Assembly (NCBI GenBank): GCA_000526255.1
Contig: JAFS01000001.1
Location: forward strand, 248,001 to 312,000
DNA: 64,000 bases
Reading direction: 5' to 3'
Origin: Verrucomicrobia bacterium LP2A
GTDB taxonomy: Bacteria > Verrucomicrobiota > Verrucomicrobiia > Methylacidiphilales > Methylacidiphilaceae
Shown here piece by piece: positions 1 to 7,417 of the stretch. Each line of letters starts with the position of its first letter. Positions within the stretch are counted from its first letter, which is position 1. The notes below the pieces were generated by a model. It did not search any database, was not told where the DNA came from, and saw nothing but the letters and a program-made list of their open reading frames with translations. The position numbers were made by a program, and so were the translations under genes.

Positions 1-635
1 CAAGAGTCGGCGGGGAGATCGCGGAAAAAATGGGTTTCCTGCGCAAAAGAAAAGAGGCTCGCGGCGAACATGGTCGGAATGCCCAGCAGAAAGGCAAACT
101 CTGTCGCGGCGGGGCGCTCGACTCCGAAGAGAAGGGCCGTGAGAATGGTGGCTCCCGAACGGGAGAGACCGGGAAAGACGCCGGCGAGCACTTGCGCGAC
201 TCCTACGGCGCATGCGGTCATCCAGCCGATTTGGCTGGTCGGCTCAAGCGAGCGGAGGCGGCTCTCCGCAAGAAAAATCCAAACCGCTCCGGCGAAGACG
301 GCCAGGAGCACCGGGGTGAGTTCGTCGGGCAGCTTCCAACCCGCTTTCTTCGCCGCGAGCCCGAGGATCGAGGTGAGCGCAAAGGCGACCGCAAGCTTCA
401 GGACATAGTCGAGGTTCTGCGGCTTGTGGATCCCCACGACTAGACCGACGATCTTTCGCCAATAGAGCAGAGTCACCGCGAGCACGGCTCCCAGCTGGAT
501 GAAGATATTGAAGGTTTCCGAGCGAGCGCCCATCCAGTGCTCGGTGATCAGAAGGTGGCCGGTGCTCGAAACGGGAAGGAACTCGGTGAGGCCTTCCACG
601 ATGCCCAAGACTGTGCTGGTCAAAAGATCATTCAT
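1..635 (-). CDS. uppP: Undecaprenyl-diphosphatase, C-terminus cut by window edge
   Basis: Integral-membrane enzyme that dephosphorylates undecaprenyl diphosphate, recycling the lipid carrier for peptidoglycan and O-antigen; in some species it gives bacitracin resistance. The frame opens with an ATG at 635 (MNDLLTSTVLG) and runs off the left edge after about 211 residues (family length about 260-280). Both family signatures are visible: the N-terminal acidic motif GIVEGLTEFLPVSSTGH and the downstream PGLSRSGAT. Hydrophobic stretches between them fit the multi-pass topology. It is transcribed leftward like the D,D-carboxypeptidase just upstream, so two cell-wall genes sit together. The C-terminal part is not in the window. 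Confidence 0.93.
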   Translation of the reverse strand, partial: MNDLLTSTVLGIVEGLTEFLPVSSTGHLLITEHWMGARSETFNIFIQLGAVLAVTLLYWRKIVGLVVGIHKPQNLDYVLKLAVAFALTSILGLAAKKAGWKLPDELTPVLLAVFAGAVWIFLAESRLRSLEPTSQIGWMTACAVGVAQVLAGVFPGLSRSGATILTALLFGVERPAATEFAFLLGIPTMFAASLFSFAQETHFFRDLPADS

Positions 636-681
636 CGCCACCACCTATGGGAGATTGCACTCGGCGAGGGGAAGCTCGCGC

Positions 682-1584
682 TCAAAGCGGCTGGGCTGGG
701 GCCGCTGGAATGTTCGATTTCTTTACCTGCTGAAAGCCATAGTTGAAAAGGACGGTCGCATCCTTCCACTTGTCCGGACTATGCAGGAGAACCAGCAGAA
801 GAGGGTGGCCGTCTCGTTGACAGGCTGCGGCGTAGGTGTGGCGCGCTTCGTGCGTCCAACCGGTTTTTGCGGGACCCATCCCAGCGTACTTCCCGAGCAG
901 GCGATTGTGGTTGTGGAGAATCCGGAGTTGATTCCCGCTTCGGGTGGCGACGGTGCGGGTCATGAGCATTTGGCGCAGGGACGGGACGTTCAAAACGGCC
1001 TGAAAGATGCGCAGCAGATCGCGGACGGTCGTCATCTGGCCTTCCCGGAAGGAGGCCAAGCCGTGCGGATCGACGAAGTGGGTGTGAAGGCATCCCATCT
1101 CCCAGGCCTTGCGATTCATCTGGTGCACGAAGGCGGGAACCGAGCCGGAAGTCGAGCGTGCGAGCGCTAGAGCGGCGTCATTGCAGGAGCCGACGAGCAG
1201 ATCCTGAACGAGCTCGGTAACCGAAAGCCGCTGCCCGATCCGCAACGGGACATGGGATGGTTCGACCGCCGTATCGGAGGGAAGAACGCTCACGAAGCCG
1301 TGCAATCCGGTCATCTCGTAGACCAGGAGAGCGGTCATCAACTTGGTCGTGCTGGCGGGGGCCAGGGGAGCATCGAGGTTCCGAGCGAAGAGAACGCGAT
1401 TGGTGACCGGGTCGAACAGGAGGGCTGCCGTGGCCTCCACCAATCGGTCCGCCTCCCACTCGCTCTCTACCTCCAAGTAAGAGGAAGCCGCGCTCGCATG
1501 GTGGTGATGGCGAGCCGCCAGAAGGTTGGTGCCACTGACGACCCAAAGGGCTGCCGTGCAGGCGAGGAGCCATGCGCCGTGCAT
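682..1584 (-). CDS. D-alanyl-D-alanine carboxypeptidase (PBP5/6-like, peptidase S11)
   Basis: Periplasmic serine peptidase that trims the terminal D-Ala from peptidoglycan stem peptides. All three penicillin-binding motifs are present: S78-T-T-K81, S133-C-N135 and K240-T-G. I chose the ATG at 1584 because it opens directly into a signal peptide (MHGAWLLACTAALWVVSG); in-frame starts at 1641 and 1671 only add a polar N-tail. About 300 residues means the catalytic domain is complete, but the long C-terminal domain and amphipathic anchor of classical PBP5 are missing or very short. A natural run of four His follows the signal peptide. Forty-six bases separate it from uppP. Confidence 0.9.
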   Translation of the reverse strand: MHGAWLLACTAALWVVSGTNLLAARHHHHASAASSYLEVESEWEADRLVEATAALLFDPVTNRVLFARNLDAPLAPASTTKLMTALLVYEMTGLHGFVSVLPSDTAVEPSHVPLRIGQRLSVTELVQDLLVGSCNDAALALARSTSGSVPAFVHQMNRKAWEMGCLHTHFVDPHGLASFREGQMTTVRDLLRIFQAVLNVPSLRQMLMTRTVATRSGNQLRILHNHNRLLGKYAGMGPAKTGWTHEARHTYAAACQRDGHPLLLVLLHSPDKWKDATVLFNYGFQQVKKSNIPAAPAQPL

Positions 1585-1822
1585 CGTGTTCTGGATCGCC
1601 TTAGGACGATCGCCGGTAGGTAGGGCAAGTAACCCGCGCATTCCGCCCTTCTTGCATCCGGCCCCCCTCAATCGAGTGGGGCGGGACGTGTCGTATGGTG
1701 CTTGGCTCGTCTCGGGCTGTCGAGGAAATTCTCCAGAAGTATTCCTTCGTTAAATGGAGGCTGGGTGCGTTCTGCGATGATCTTCGCCAACCTCCATCTC
1801 CCGTCCGAAAGGGCGGAGCAGT

Positions 1823-1930
1823 TTAGCCGGTCTTGTAACGGAGCCTCTTCTTGTGACGATTCTCGCGCCTGCGCTTGCGACGCTTGTGCTTGTTCATCTT
1901 CGCCTTGCGGCGTTTCTTGAGCGAACCCAT
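1823..1930 (-). CDS. 35-aa very basic protein, AURKAIP1/COX24-like (bS22-type)
   Basis: A 35-codon gene that is easily missed. The product begins MGSLKKRRKAKMNKHKRRKR and ends RLRYKTG; more than half of its residues are Lys or Arg. This matches the short AURKAIP1/COX24 (Mrp-like) bacterial proteins, whose hallmark is the KKRRK-KMNKHK core and which are thought to associate with the ribosome. An AAGGA Shine-Dalgarno sequence lies about nine bases before the ATG at 1930. It is 31 bases downstream of hisG on the same strand and may be cotranscribed. The family match is from memory of the motif; a ribosomal role here is inference. Confidence 0.8.
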   Translation of the reverse strand: MGSLKKRRKAKMNKHKRRKRRRENRHKKRLRYKTG

Positions 1931-1961
1931 GCCGGTAATCCTTCTTGGCGCTTCCCGCCGG

Positions 1962-2840
1962 TCAATAGATGACCTTGTTCAGCGGGTATTCGATAATTCC
2001 CTCCGCGCCCAGCTCCTTCAGTCGCGGTATCAGGTCGCGGACCTGACTCTCATCGAGAACGGTTTCCACGGCAAACCACTCTCCATCGGCCAGCGGGGAG
2101 ACCGTCGGCCTTCGGAGGGCGGGCAAAACGCCCAGCACCGCCTTGATGCCGTCCTTGGCTACGTTCATCTTCAGCCCCACCTTTTCCTCACCGCGCAGCG
2201 CGGCCAAGAGGAGCAAGGCCAGAGACTCGATCTGCTTCCGCCGCTCTCGCTCCGCCCAGACGGAATGGGAGCAGAGAAACTGCGGATAGCTTTGCAGCAC
2301 GGTGTCGACGACACGCAAGTTGTTTGCCTGGAGAGAGGAGCCCGTTTCAGAAATGTCCACGATGGCATCGACCAGCTCGGGGACCTTGACTTCCGTGGCA
2401 CCCCAGGAGAACTCCACCTCCGCCTTTACGCCATGCCGCTCCAGGTAGCTGGAGACCAGACGCACCGCTTCGGTGGCGATCCGTTTCCCCTGTAGATCCT
2501 TAGGGCTTCGGATCGGCGAGCTCTCGTGAACGGCGAGCACCCAGCGCACGGGAAGCCGAGTCGAACGGTTGTAGGGCAGTTCGCAGACGAGCTGGACGGA
2601 GGCTTCATTTTCCAAGATCCAATCCATCCCGGTGATGCCGCAATCGAGGAAACCCTGGGCGACATAGCGAGCCAATTCCTGCGGCCTGACGAGCCGGACT
2701 TCCATTCCGGGATGATCGATATACGGCCGATAACCTCGGGAGGAACGACTGATGACGTAGCCAGCGCGGCGAAAAAGCTCAACGGTCGCTTCCTCCAGGC
2801 TGCCTTTGGGAAGCCCAATGCGTAGCTTAGTCTCACTCAT
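1962..2840 (-). CDS. hisG: ATP phosphoribosyltransferase, long form
   Basis: Catalyses the first step of histidine biosynthesis, joining ATP and PRPP to give phosphoribosyl-ATP. The 292-residue protein opens with the family start ([18 protein letters not shown]) and carries the substrate-binding stretch around residues 50-75 ([13 protein letters not shown]). Its length and the C-terminal segment of about 80 residues mark the long form with an ACT-like feedback domain, which is normally histidine-inhibited and does not need HisZ. The ATG at 2840 is the only sensible start. No other his genes are nearby, so the pathway is scattered. The small basic gene follows closely downstream. Confidence 0.93.
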   Translation of the reverse strand: MSETKLRIGLPKGSLEEATVELFRRAGYVISRSSRGYRPYIDHPGMEVRLVRPQELARYVAQGFLDCGITGMDWILENEASVQLVCELPYNRSTRLPVRWVLAVHESSPIRSPKDLQGKRIATEAVRLVSSYLERHGVKAEVEFSWGATEVKVPELVDAIVDISETGSSLQANNLRVVDTVLQSYPQFLCSHSVWAERERRKQIESLALLLLAALRGEEKVGLKMNVAKDGIKAVLGVLPALRRPTVSPLADGEWFAVETVLDESQVRDLIPRLKELGAEGIIEYPLNKVIY

Positions 2841-2895
2841 TGGAAAAGAGTGGCGATGCTACGAAGGAATGGGCACCCCTGTAAAGAGGTTTTCT

Positions 2896-3435
2896 TCACG
2901 ACGATGTCCCCGTGGAAAGGCGGGGGGAATCGGGCGAAACTGAGGAGGGCTCCTCCTGTTGGAGAGAGTCGTGGAGCATGCGATAGACGGTTTCCAGATC
3001 CGACGGATGGACCCGAGTCCCGGCCGTGGTCGTCATGAAGTTGGCGTCATGGCTCCAACGGGGGACCAGATGCCAATGGAGATGCCCTTCGATGCCCGCT
3101 CCGGCTGCCGCTCCCTGATTGAGGCCGATGTTGAACCCGTGCGGTGCAAACGCCCGCTCCAATGCGGCCAGGAGCTTCCGGAGCATCGCCATGGCTTCGA
3201 GCAGCTCGGTCTCCGTCAGCTCATCGAGGCGGGCGACGGACCGGTACGGAACCACCATCGAATGGCCGGCATTGTAGGGAAAGCGGTTGAGCAGGCCGAA
3301 GCTCGTGCGGCCGCGCAGGAGGACGAGGTTTTCCCGATCCCTAGACTCCCTGGCGATTTCTTCGAAAAGGGTGCTCTTCGGAGGGGTGGGATCGTCGAGA
3401 TAAGCCTTGCGCCAGGGTGCCCACAAGTGTTCCAT
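2896..3435 (-). CDS. HIT family hydrolase/transferase
   Basis: Histidine-triad nucleotide-binding protein, likely hydrolysing or transferring nucleoside-phosphate adducts such as diadenosine polyphosphates. The triad is seen as HLHWHLVPRW around residues 110-120, preceded by the helix NQGAAAGAGIEGH typical of the Ap4A phosphorylase-like branch. The N-terminus MEHLWAPWRKAYL is the usual opening of this branch. I chose the ATG at 3435 because an upstream in-frame start would overlap the divergent holA. Only 22 bases separate the two divergent start codons, so their promoters must overlap the coding regions or each other. The last 40 residues are Ser/Pro-rich and unconserved in appearance. Confidence 0.88.
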   Translation of the reverse strand: MEHLWAPWRKAYLDDPTPPKSTLFEEIARESRDRENLVLLRGRTSFGLLNRFPYNAGHSMVVPYRSVARLDELTETELLEAMAMLRKLLAALERAFAPHGFNIGLNQGAAAGAGIEGHLHWHLVPRWSHDANFMTTTAGTRVHPSDLETVYRMLHDSLQQEEPSSVSPDSPRLSTGTSS

Positions 3436-3457
3436 TGCCTGATCCGATCTTATTGCA

Positions 3458-4561
3458 ATGACGCCTCTTGCCGGCAAGAGTAAAGCAATTCATTTCTTCG
3501 GCGGAGAAGACGAATACGAAGCCAAGCGCCTCGCGCGGCTCTTTCTGGAAGAGGAGGGGTTGCGCGAAGATCCTTCCTTCGAGAGCGTTCCTGGAGATGG
3601 GCAGAGCGTGGCGGAGGCGTGCGAGCAGATCGACCGCTTGCGGGACGCCCTCCAATCCGGCTCTCTCTTCGGCCTGCGCAAGGCGGTGCTTTGGAAGGAC
3701 GTCCGTTGTCTCGGGGCCAAGGGGATAGGCCGGGACGAAAGGCTCTCTGCGGCGCTCGCGAGCCTGCTCGCGGTCCTGCGTGGACTCGCTCCCGAAGAAG
3801 TCATCCTGGTGATTCAGGCAGGAGCCGTGGATGAACGGCGACAATTCCTGCGCGGGCTGCGTGAAATCGCTTCCGTTCGTCTCTTCGCCCCTTTGGGAAG
3901 CGATCGAAACGAAGACCGGGCCTTGGGCGAGATCGCCGAGCGGATGCGCAGACGCGGTCTTTCCCCGACGAGCGAGCTCTCCGAGCGTTTGCTCGCCGCT
4001 TCCGGCGGGGACCGTCAGCGCCTCGATTCTCAAATCGAGAAGCTGGCCCTGTATCAGGCCGATGAGCGGCCGGTCGCCCCGGAAGATCTCAGGCTGCTCT
4101 TGGGCGGCGGGGGCGATGGGGTGGTCTGGGACTTCTGCGATGCTGTCGTGGGGGGAAGCGCTTCCGAGGCGCTGCGCGAGCTGCGAACGCTCTTGCGCCA
4201 GGGGGAGAGCGAAGTGGGTCTCCTCTTGGCGTTGGTCCAGAAGATCCGTCTGGCGGCTTTAGGCCTTCTCCTCTGGGAAGGCGGCTGGGTCCACCTGAGC
4301 GGCTCCGGCCGCTTCGTCAAAGCAGAGGTGGCTCCCGAAGCCCAGGACTACTTCCCGAAGAAGAAGAGCGGAGCCCCGGTCAGTCCCTGGCAGCTGGGCA
4401 TGACGGTCGCCGCGGCAAAAACGCGGAGTGCGCGGTTTTGGGTGAACGCCCTTCTTGCCCTTTCGGAGGCGAACCGGAGAATGTTGCGCGGAGGCGAGAA
4501 ACAGGTCGGCTTTGAGCTGGCTCTCTTGCGGCTTCTCCGGGAGAAGCCCGCTTTGCCATGA
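3458..4561 (+). CDS. holA: DNA polymerase III subunit delta
   Basis: Clamp-loader subunit that opens the beta sliding clamp. The 367-residue protein starts with the HolA pattern FFGGEDEYEAKRLARLFLEE, has an AAA+-like but Walker-less N-terminal domain and ends in the helical collar domain (ELALLRLLREK). Family proteins are about 320-350 aa, so it is full length. It overlaps the following glycosyltransferase by four bases (ATGA), which suggests translational coupling. It is divergent from the HIT gene with a very short gap. Sequence identity across HolA is low; the call rests on N-terminal motif, length and overall pattern. Confidence 0.85.
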   Translation: MTPLAGKSKAIHFFGGEDEYEAKRLARLFLEEEGLREDPSFESVPGDGQSVAEACEQIDRLRDALQSGSLFGLRKAVLWKDVRCLGAKGIGRDERLSAALASLLAVLRGLAPEEVILVIQAGAVDERRQFLRGLREIASVRLFAPLGSDRNEDRALGEIAERMRRRGLSPTSELSERLLAASGGDRQRLDSQIEKLALYQADERPVAPEDLRLLLGGGGDGVVWDFCDAVVGGSASEALRELRTLLRQGESEVGLLLALVQKIRLAALGLLLWEGGWVHLSGSGRFVKAEVAPEAQDYFPKKKSGAPVSPWQLGMTVAAAKTRSARFWVNALLALSEANRRMLRGGEKQVGFELALLRLLREKPALP

Positions 4562-5298
4562 GAGACGACCCCGCCAAAAAGGGGGAGCCCGAGTATTCCG
4601 TGGTGGTTCCCTTTCACAACGAATCGGAAAACCTGCCCCAACTGCTTCGGGAGATCGATGCCGCTCTCCAAAAGCTCGGGCGATCGGCCGAAATCCTGCT
4701 CGTCAACGACGGCAGTACCGACCGCTTCGCGCGTCCGCCCACGAGCCCGCGCTTTCCGGTTCGGTGGCTCGATCTCACCTGCCGGTCGGGCCAGAGTGCC
4801 GCGATCTACTACGGAATCCAGGCAGCCGCAGGGCGTTGGGTCATTCTCCTGGATGCCGACCTGCAAAATGATCCGGCCGATATTCCGGAGCTCCTGGGAC
4901 GTCTGCAGGACGAGAAGCTCGACTTGGTCACGGGTTTCCGCCAAAGGAGGCAAGACAGTTGGCAGCGGCGGTGGATGAGCTGGGTCGCCAATCGGGTTCG
5001 CGCCCGACTCCTCGCCGATCAGACGCGAGACTCGGGCTGCTCACTCAAGATCGTCCGCAGCGAGCTGGCGCGGCGGCTGCCGGGATGGAACGGGATGCAT
5101 CGGTTCATTCCCGCTCTTGCGCGCGGCATGGGATATCGGACCGGCGAGCAGCCGGTGCGTCATCGTCCTCGGTATGCCGGCCAAAGCAAGGTTCGCCCTT
5201 GGAGGCGGGCTCTCGCGGCGACGATCGACCTGCTCGGCATGGTCTGGCTCGTCCGGCGCCAATTCCGCGGACGGCTCCGAGGTCCGGAAGCCGATTGA
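4558..5298 (+). CDS. Family 2 glycosyltransferase (dolichol-phosphate-mannose-synthase-like)
   Basis: GT-A fold glycosyltransferase, probably using a nucleotide sugar and a polyprenyl phosphate or lipid acceptor. Visible motifs are the N-terminal SVVVPFHNESENLPQLL, VNDGSTD around residue 50 and the metal-binding LLDADLQNDP near residue 100. At 246 residues it lacks the C-terminal membrane domain of DPM1/ArnC proteins and has only one weakly hydrophobic segment near the C-terminus. The ATG overlaps the holA stop. The acceptor cannot be told from the sequence. Confidence 0.85.
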   Translation: MRDDPAKKGEPEYSVVVPFHNESENLPQLLREIDAALQKLGRSAEILLVNDGSTDRFARPPTSPRFPVRWLDLTCRSGQSAAIYYGIQAAAGRWVILLDADLQNDPADIPELLGRLQDEKLDLVTGFRQRRQDSWQRRWMSWVANRVRARLLADQTRDSGCSLKIVRSELARRLPGWNGMHRFIPALARGMGYRTGEQPVRHRPRYAGQSKVRPWRRALAATIDLLGMVWLVRRQFRGRLRGPEAD

Positions 5299-5321
5299 AC
5301 CGGCAGAGGTCCAAAACCGAG

Positions 5322-5921
5322 CTACGGCAGGGGATCGAGAATCTGCCGGAGCACCTGGTAGGGCAACCGGTTGGCATCGATATCGTGGATGCGATTCGGG
5401 GGAATCCTTCCGAGCAGCGGCTTGGTTTCCGTCTCGTAGACGGAGATCCGCTCGAGGATCACCTTGGGATCGAGGTCGTCGGCCCGGTTCGCCTGCCGAG
5501 CTCGACCGGCGACGCGCTGGATCAAGACCTCCCGATTGGGGCAGCAGAGATGGAAGACGTGCAGGATGTCGACGGAGGCGGAAATCTGCGCGAGCTGGTT
5601 CGCGTTGCGGGGGATGCCGTCGAGCACGAGGAAATCGGTCGAGGGATCGTAGCCGCCGGAGGCAACCAGCCTTCGAACATGTTCCTGCCAGACGCGGATC
5701 GTCAAATCGTCGGGGACGAGCCGTCCGCGATCCGAGTATTCCCGGAAGAGAGTCCCCAACTCCGAGCCGGGACCCAAAGACCGGAAGAGATCGCCCGAGG
5801 AGATGTGAACGAAACCGGGAATTCGGGCGAGGATCTGCCCTTGCGTCCCCTTTCCGGAGCCGGGAGCTCCAAGAAGAAGAAGTGAAGGATATTTCAGGTG
5901 CCCCTCGATGCGCTCATCCAT
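5322..5921 (-). CDS. adk: Adenylate kinase, short-LID type
   Basis: Interconverts ATP + AMP and 2 ADP. The P-loop GAPGSGKGTQ lies at residues 18-27, the AMP-binding SSGDLFR follows, and the LID-flanking GRARQANRADD is present without the long zinc-finger LID, giving 199 residues. The ATG at 5921 (MDERIEGHLKYP) puts the P-loop close to the N-terminus as usual; reading further upstream adds 47 residues with no conserved character. A nearly identical fold occurs in UMP/CMP kinases, so nucleotide preference is not certain. Convergent with the preceding glycosyltransferase, with a 23-base gap. Confidence 0.87.
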   Translation of the reverse strand: MDERIEGHLKYPSLLLLGAPGSGKGTQGQILARIPGFVHISSGDLFRSLGPGSELGTLFREYSDRGRLVPDDLTIRVWQEHVRRLVASGGYDPSTDFLVLDGIPRNANQLAQISASVDILHVFHLCCPNREVLIQRVAGRARQANRADDLDPKVILERISVYETETKPLLGRIPPNRIHDIDANRLPYQVLRQILDPLP

Positions 5922-6062
5922 AGCTACCGCATTTTCCCGGATTGTTCCCCACGAGCCGGCAGATCTACACGGAAATCCGCCCGAGGTGCCGAAACTACTC
6001 CTTTGCTTTTCGGCTCGCAAGACGACTTGGCAAGGATGACGCAAATTCAGTAGCTTAGGCAT

Positions 6063-6068
6063 GATAAT
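6063..6068 (+). promoter_or_regulatory. -10 box directly before the exbB-like gene
   Basis: GATAAT ends five bases before the ATG at 6074, which would place the transcription start on the start codon. No Shine-Dalgarno sequence is visible. No good -35 sits at the expected distance, though a TG precedes it as in some extended -10 elements. Confidence 0.4.
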
Positions 6069-6073
6069 TCCCT

Positions 6074-6838
6074 ATGAGTGACCTTGCGTTCGCAACACCC
6101 GCGCTTTTTCGATCGTTTTTTGCGGCGGCCGTTCCGTCCCAGTCGCCTGGGCTGACGGTCTGGGGGCTGCTCCAGTCTGGGGGATGGGTCATGCTGCCCC
6201 TGCTGCTCGTCTCGGTCATCGCTCTCTGGCTCATCTTCTACTGTCTGGTCTCGCTCCGACAGAGCGTCATCTGGACCCGCGATCTGGAGCGCAGGCTCGA
6301 TGCTGTCTTTCGCCGCGAGGACACGGCTCTTCTTGGCGAGCTCGTGCGGGGCAGGAAGGAAGCCGTCGCCCGAGTCCTCCGAGAGGCGATCGGTCTCTAT
6401 CAACGCCATCCCGCCGCGGACGCGGAGGCCGTGCGGTCCGTGGCGCAAGTCGTCGGTAGCGGGATCGCCGCCGGCCTCAACCAAAGGATCTTGTATCTTC
6501 TGGATGTCGGGGTGATCTCGCCCATGCTCGGACTTTTTGGCACGGTGGTGGGAATTTTGCGTTCCTTCGGATCGATTGCGGCCGATCCGTCTCCCATGCG
6601 AACTCTGCTCCTGGCCGGGGGAGTCTCCCAAGCGCTGATCGCCACGGCCGTTGGCCTTATTGTTGGGATCTCCTCCATGATGTTCTATTCCTTTTTCCGC
6701 GGTCGGCTTCAAGGGCTCCTGTCGGTCTTCGAGGAGCGGTCGGCCATTTGGGTCCAGGAGTTGATCCTCCTTCACCGCTCCCGCGGCATGGAGGCCGCAG
6801 CGAAGGAGCGGGCAAGCGGGGTCGTTGAATCGGCATGA
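6074..6838 (+). CDS. MotA/TolQ/ExbB proton-channel protein
   Basis: Inner-membrane subunit of a proton-driven energy-transducing complex, partner of the ExbD/TolR protein encoded next. The 254 residues show a first membrane helix (MLPLLLVSVIALWLIFYC), a cytoplasmic loop and two C-terminal helices (ISPMLGLFGTVVGILRSF and the segment with LIATAVGLIVGISSMMF), matching the ExbB/TolQ signature GLLGTVxG. It overlaps exbD by four bases. The downstream TPR and OmpA genes suggest a Tol-Pal-like role in envelope integrity rather than siderophore uptake; that is inference. Confidence 0.9.
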   Translation: MSDLAFATPALFRSFFAAAVPSQSPGLTVWGLLQSGGWVMLPLLLVSVIALWLIFYCLVSLRQSVIWTRDLERRLDAVFRREDTALLGELVRGRKEAVARVLREAIGLYQRHPAADAEAVRSVAQVVGSGIAAGLNQRILYLLDVGVISPMLGLFGTVVGILRSFGSIAADPSPMRTLLLAGGVSQALIATAVGLIVGISSMMFYSFFRGRLQGLLSVFEERSAIWVQELILLHRSRGMEAAAKERASGVVESA

Positions 6839-7260
6839 ATTTCCGAAGCCGCGTGCCCAACGAGCAGATCGCGCTGCAGCTGGCGCCGATGATCGACGTC
6901 ATCCTCTTTCTGCTCTCGTTCTTTCTGCTCACCTGGAACTTGGCGCGGTACGAGGCGGATCTCGACGTGCGGGTCCCCAAGGCGAAGCATGGAGAGATTC
7001 CCAAGCGCCTTCCAGGTGAGGTAGTCTTGAACATCCTGAAAGACGGCAAGATCACCCTCAACCGAAGGGCGGTTTCCCCTTCCGAGTTGGAGGAAATCCT
7101 GCACGGCGTCATTCAGCAATATCCGGACCAAGCGGTGGTGATCCGTGCCGACGAGACGACCAGCTACGAGCATGTCGTTCACGTTCTCGATGTCTGTCGG
7201 GCGGCAAACGTCTGGAATATTGCCTTCGCGACGATCCGGCCCGACCTCACGACGCCCTAG
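6835..7260 (+). CDS. ExbD/TolR family biopolymer transport protein
   Basis: Single-pass inner-membrane partner of the ExbB/TolQ channel. The 141 residues contain the signature LAPMIDVILFLLSFFLL near residues 18-35, with the essential Asp (D23 region) at the start of the membrane helix, then a periplasmic domain including the conserved VVIRADETTSYEHVVHVLD. The start ATGA overlaps the exbB stop. About 157 bases, with no recognisable gene, separate it from the TPR gene. Confidence 0.9.
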   Translation: MNFRSRVPNEQIALQLAPMIDVILFLLSFFLLTWNLARYEADLDVRVPKAKHGEIPKRLPGEVVLNILKDGKITLNRRAVSPSELEEILHGVIQQYPDQAVVIRADETTSYEHVVHVLDVCRAANVWNIAFATIRPDLTTP

Positions 7261-7417
7261 GTGTAGCGATGAGATGGCCCGAGAATGTCTTATCCAAGCC
7301 GGTGCCAGGCGGAAGGAGCTGCTGAGCCGTCATGGCGCTGGCTTGCGGGGAAGCCGTCCTTGACCGAAGAGAAAGAAACCCCTTCGGTCGGCGGGCGGCG
7401 GAGGAAAGGCAGGGGAG

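Noticed and set aside
682-1671. Four consecutive His residues after the carboxypeptidase signal peptide as a purification tag
   Set aside because: Only four residues, at a natural position behind the signal peptide; no vector sequence nearby.
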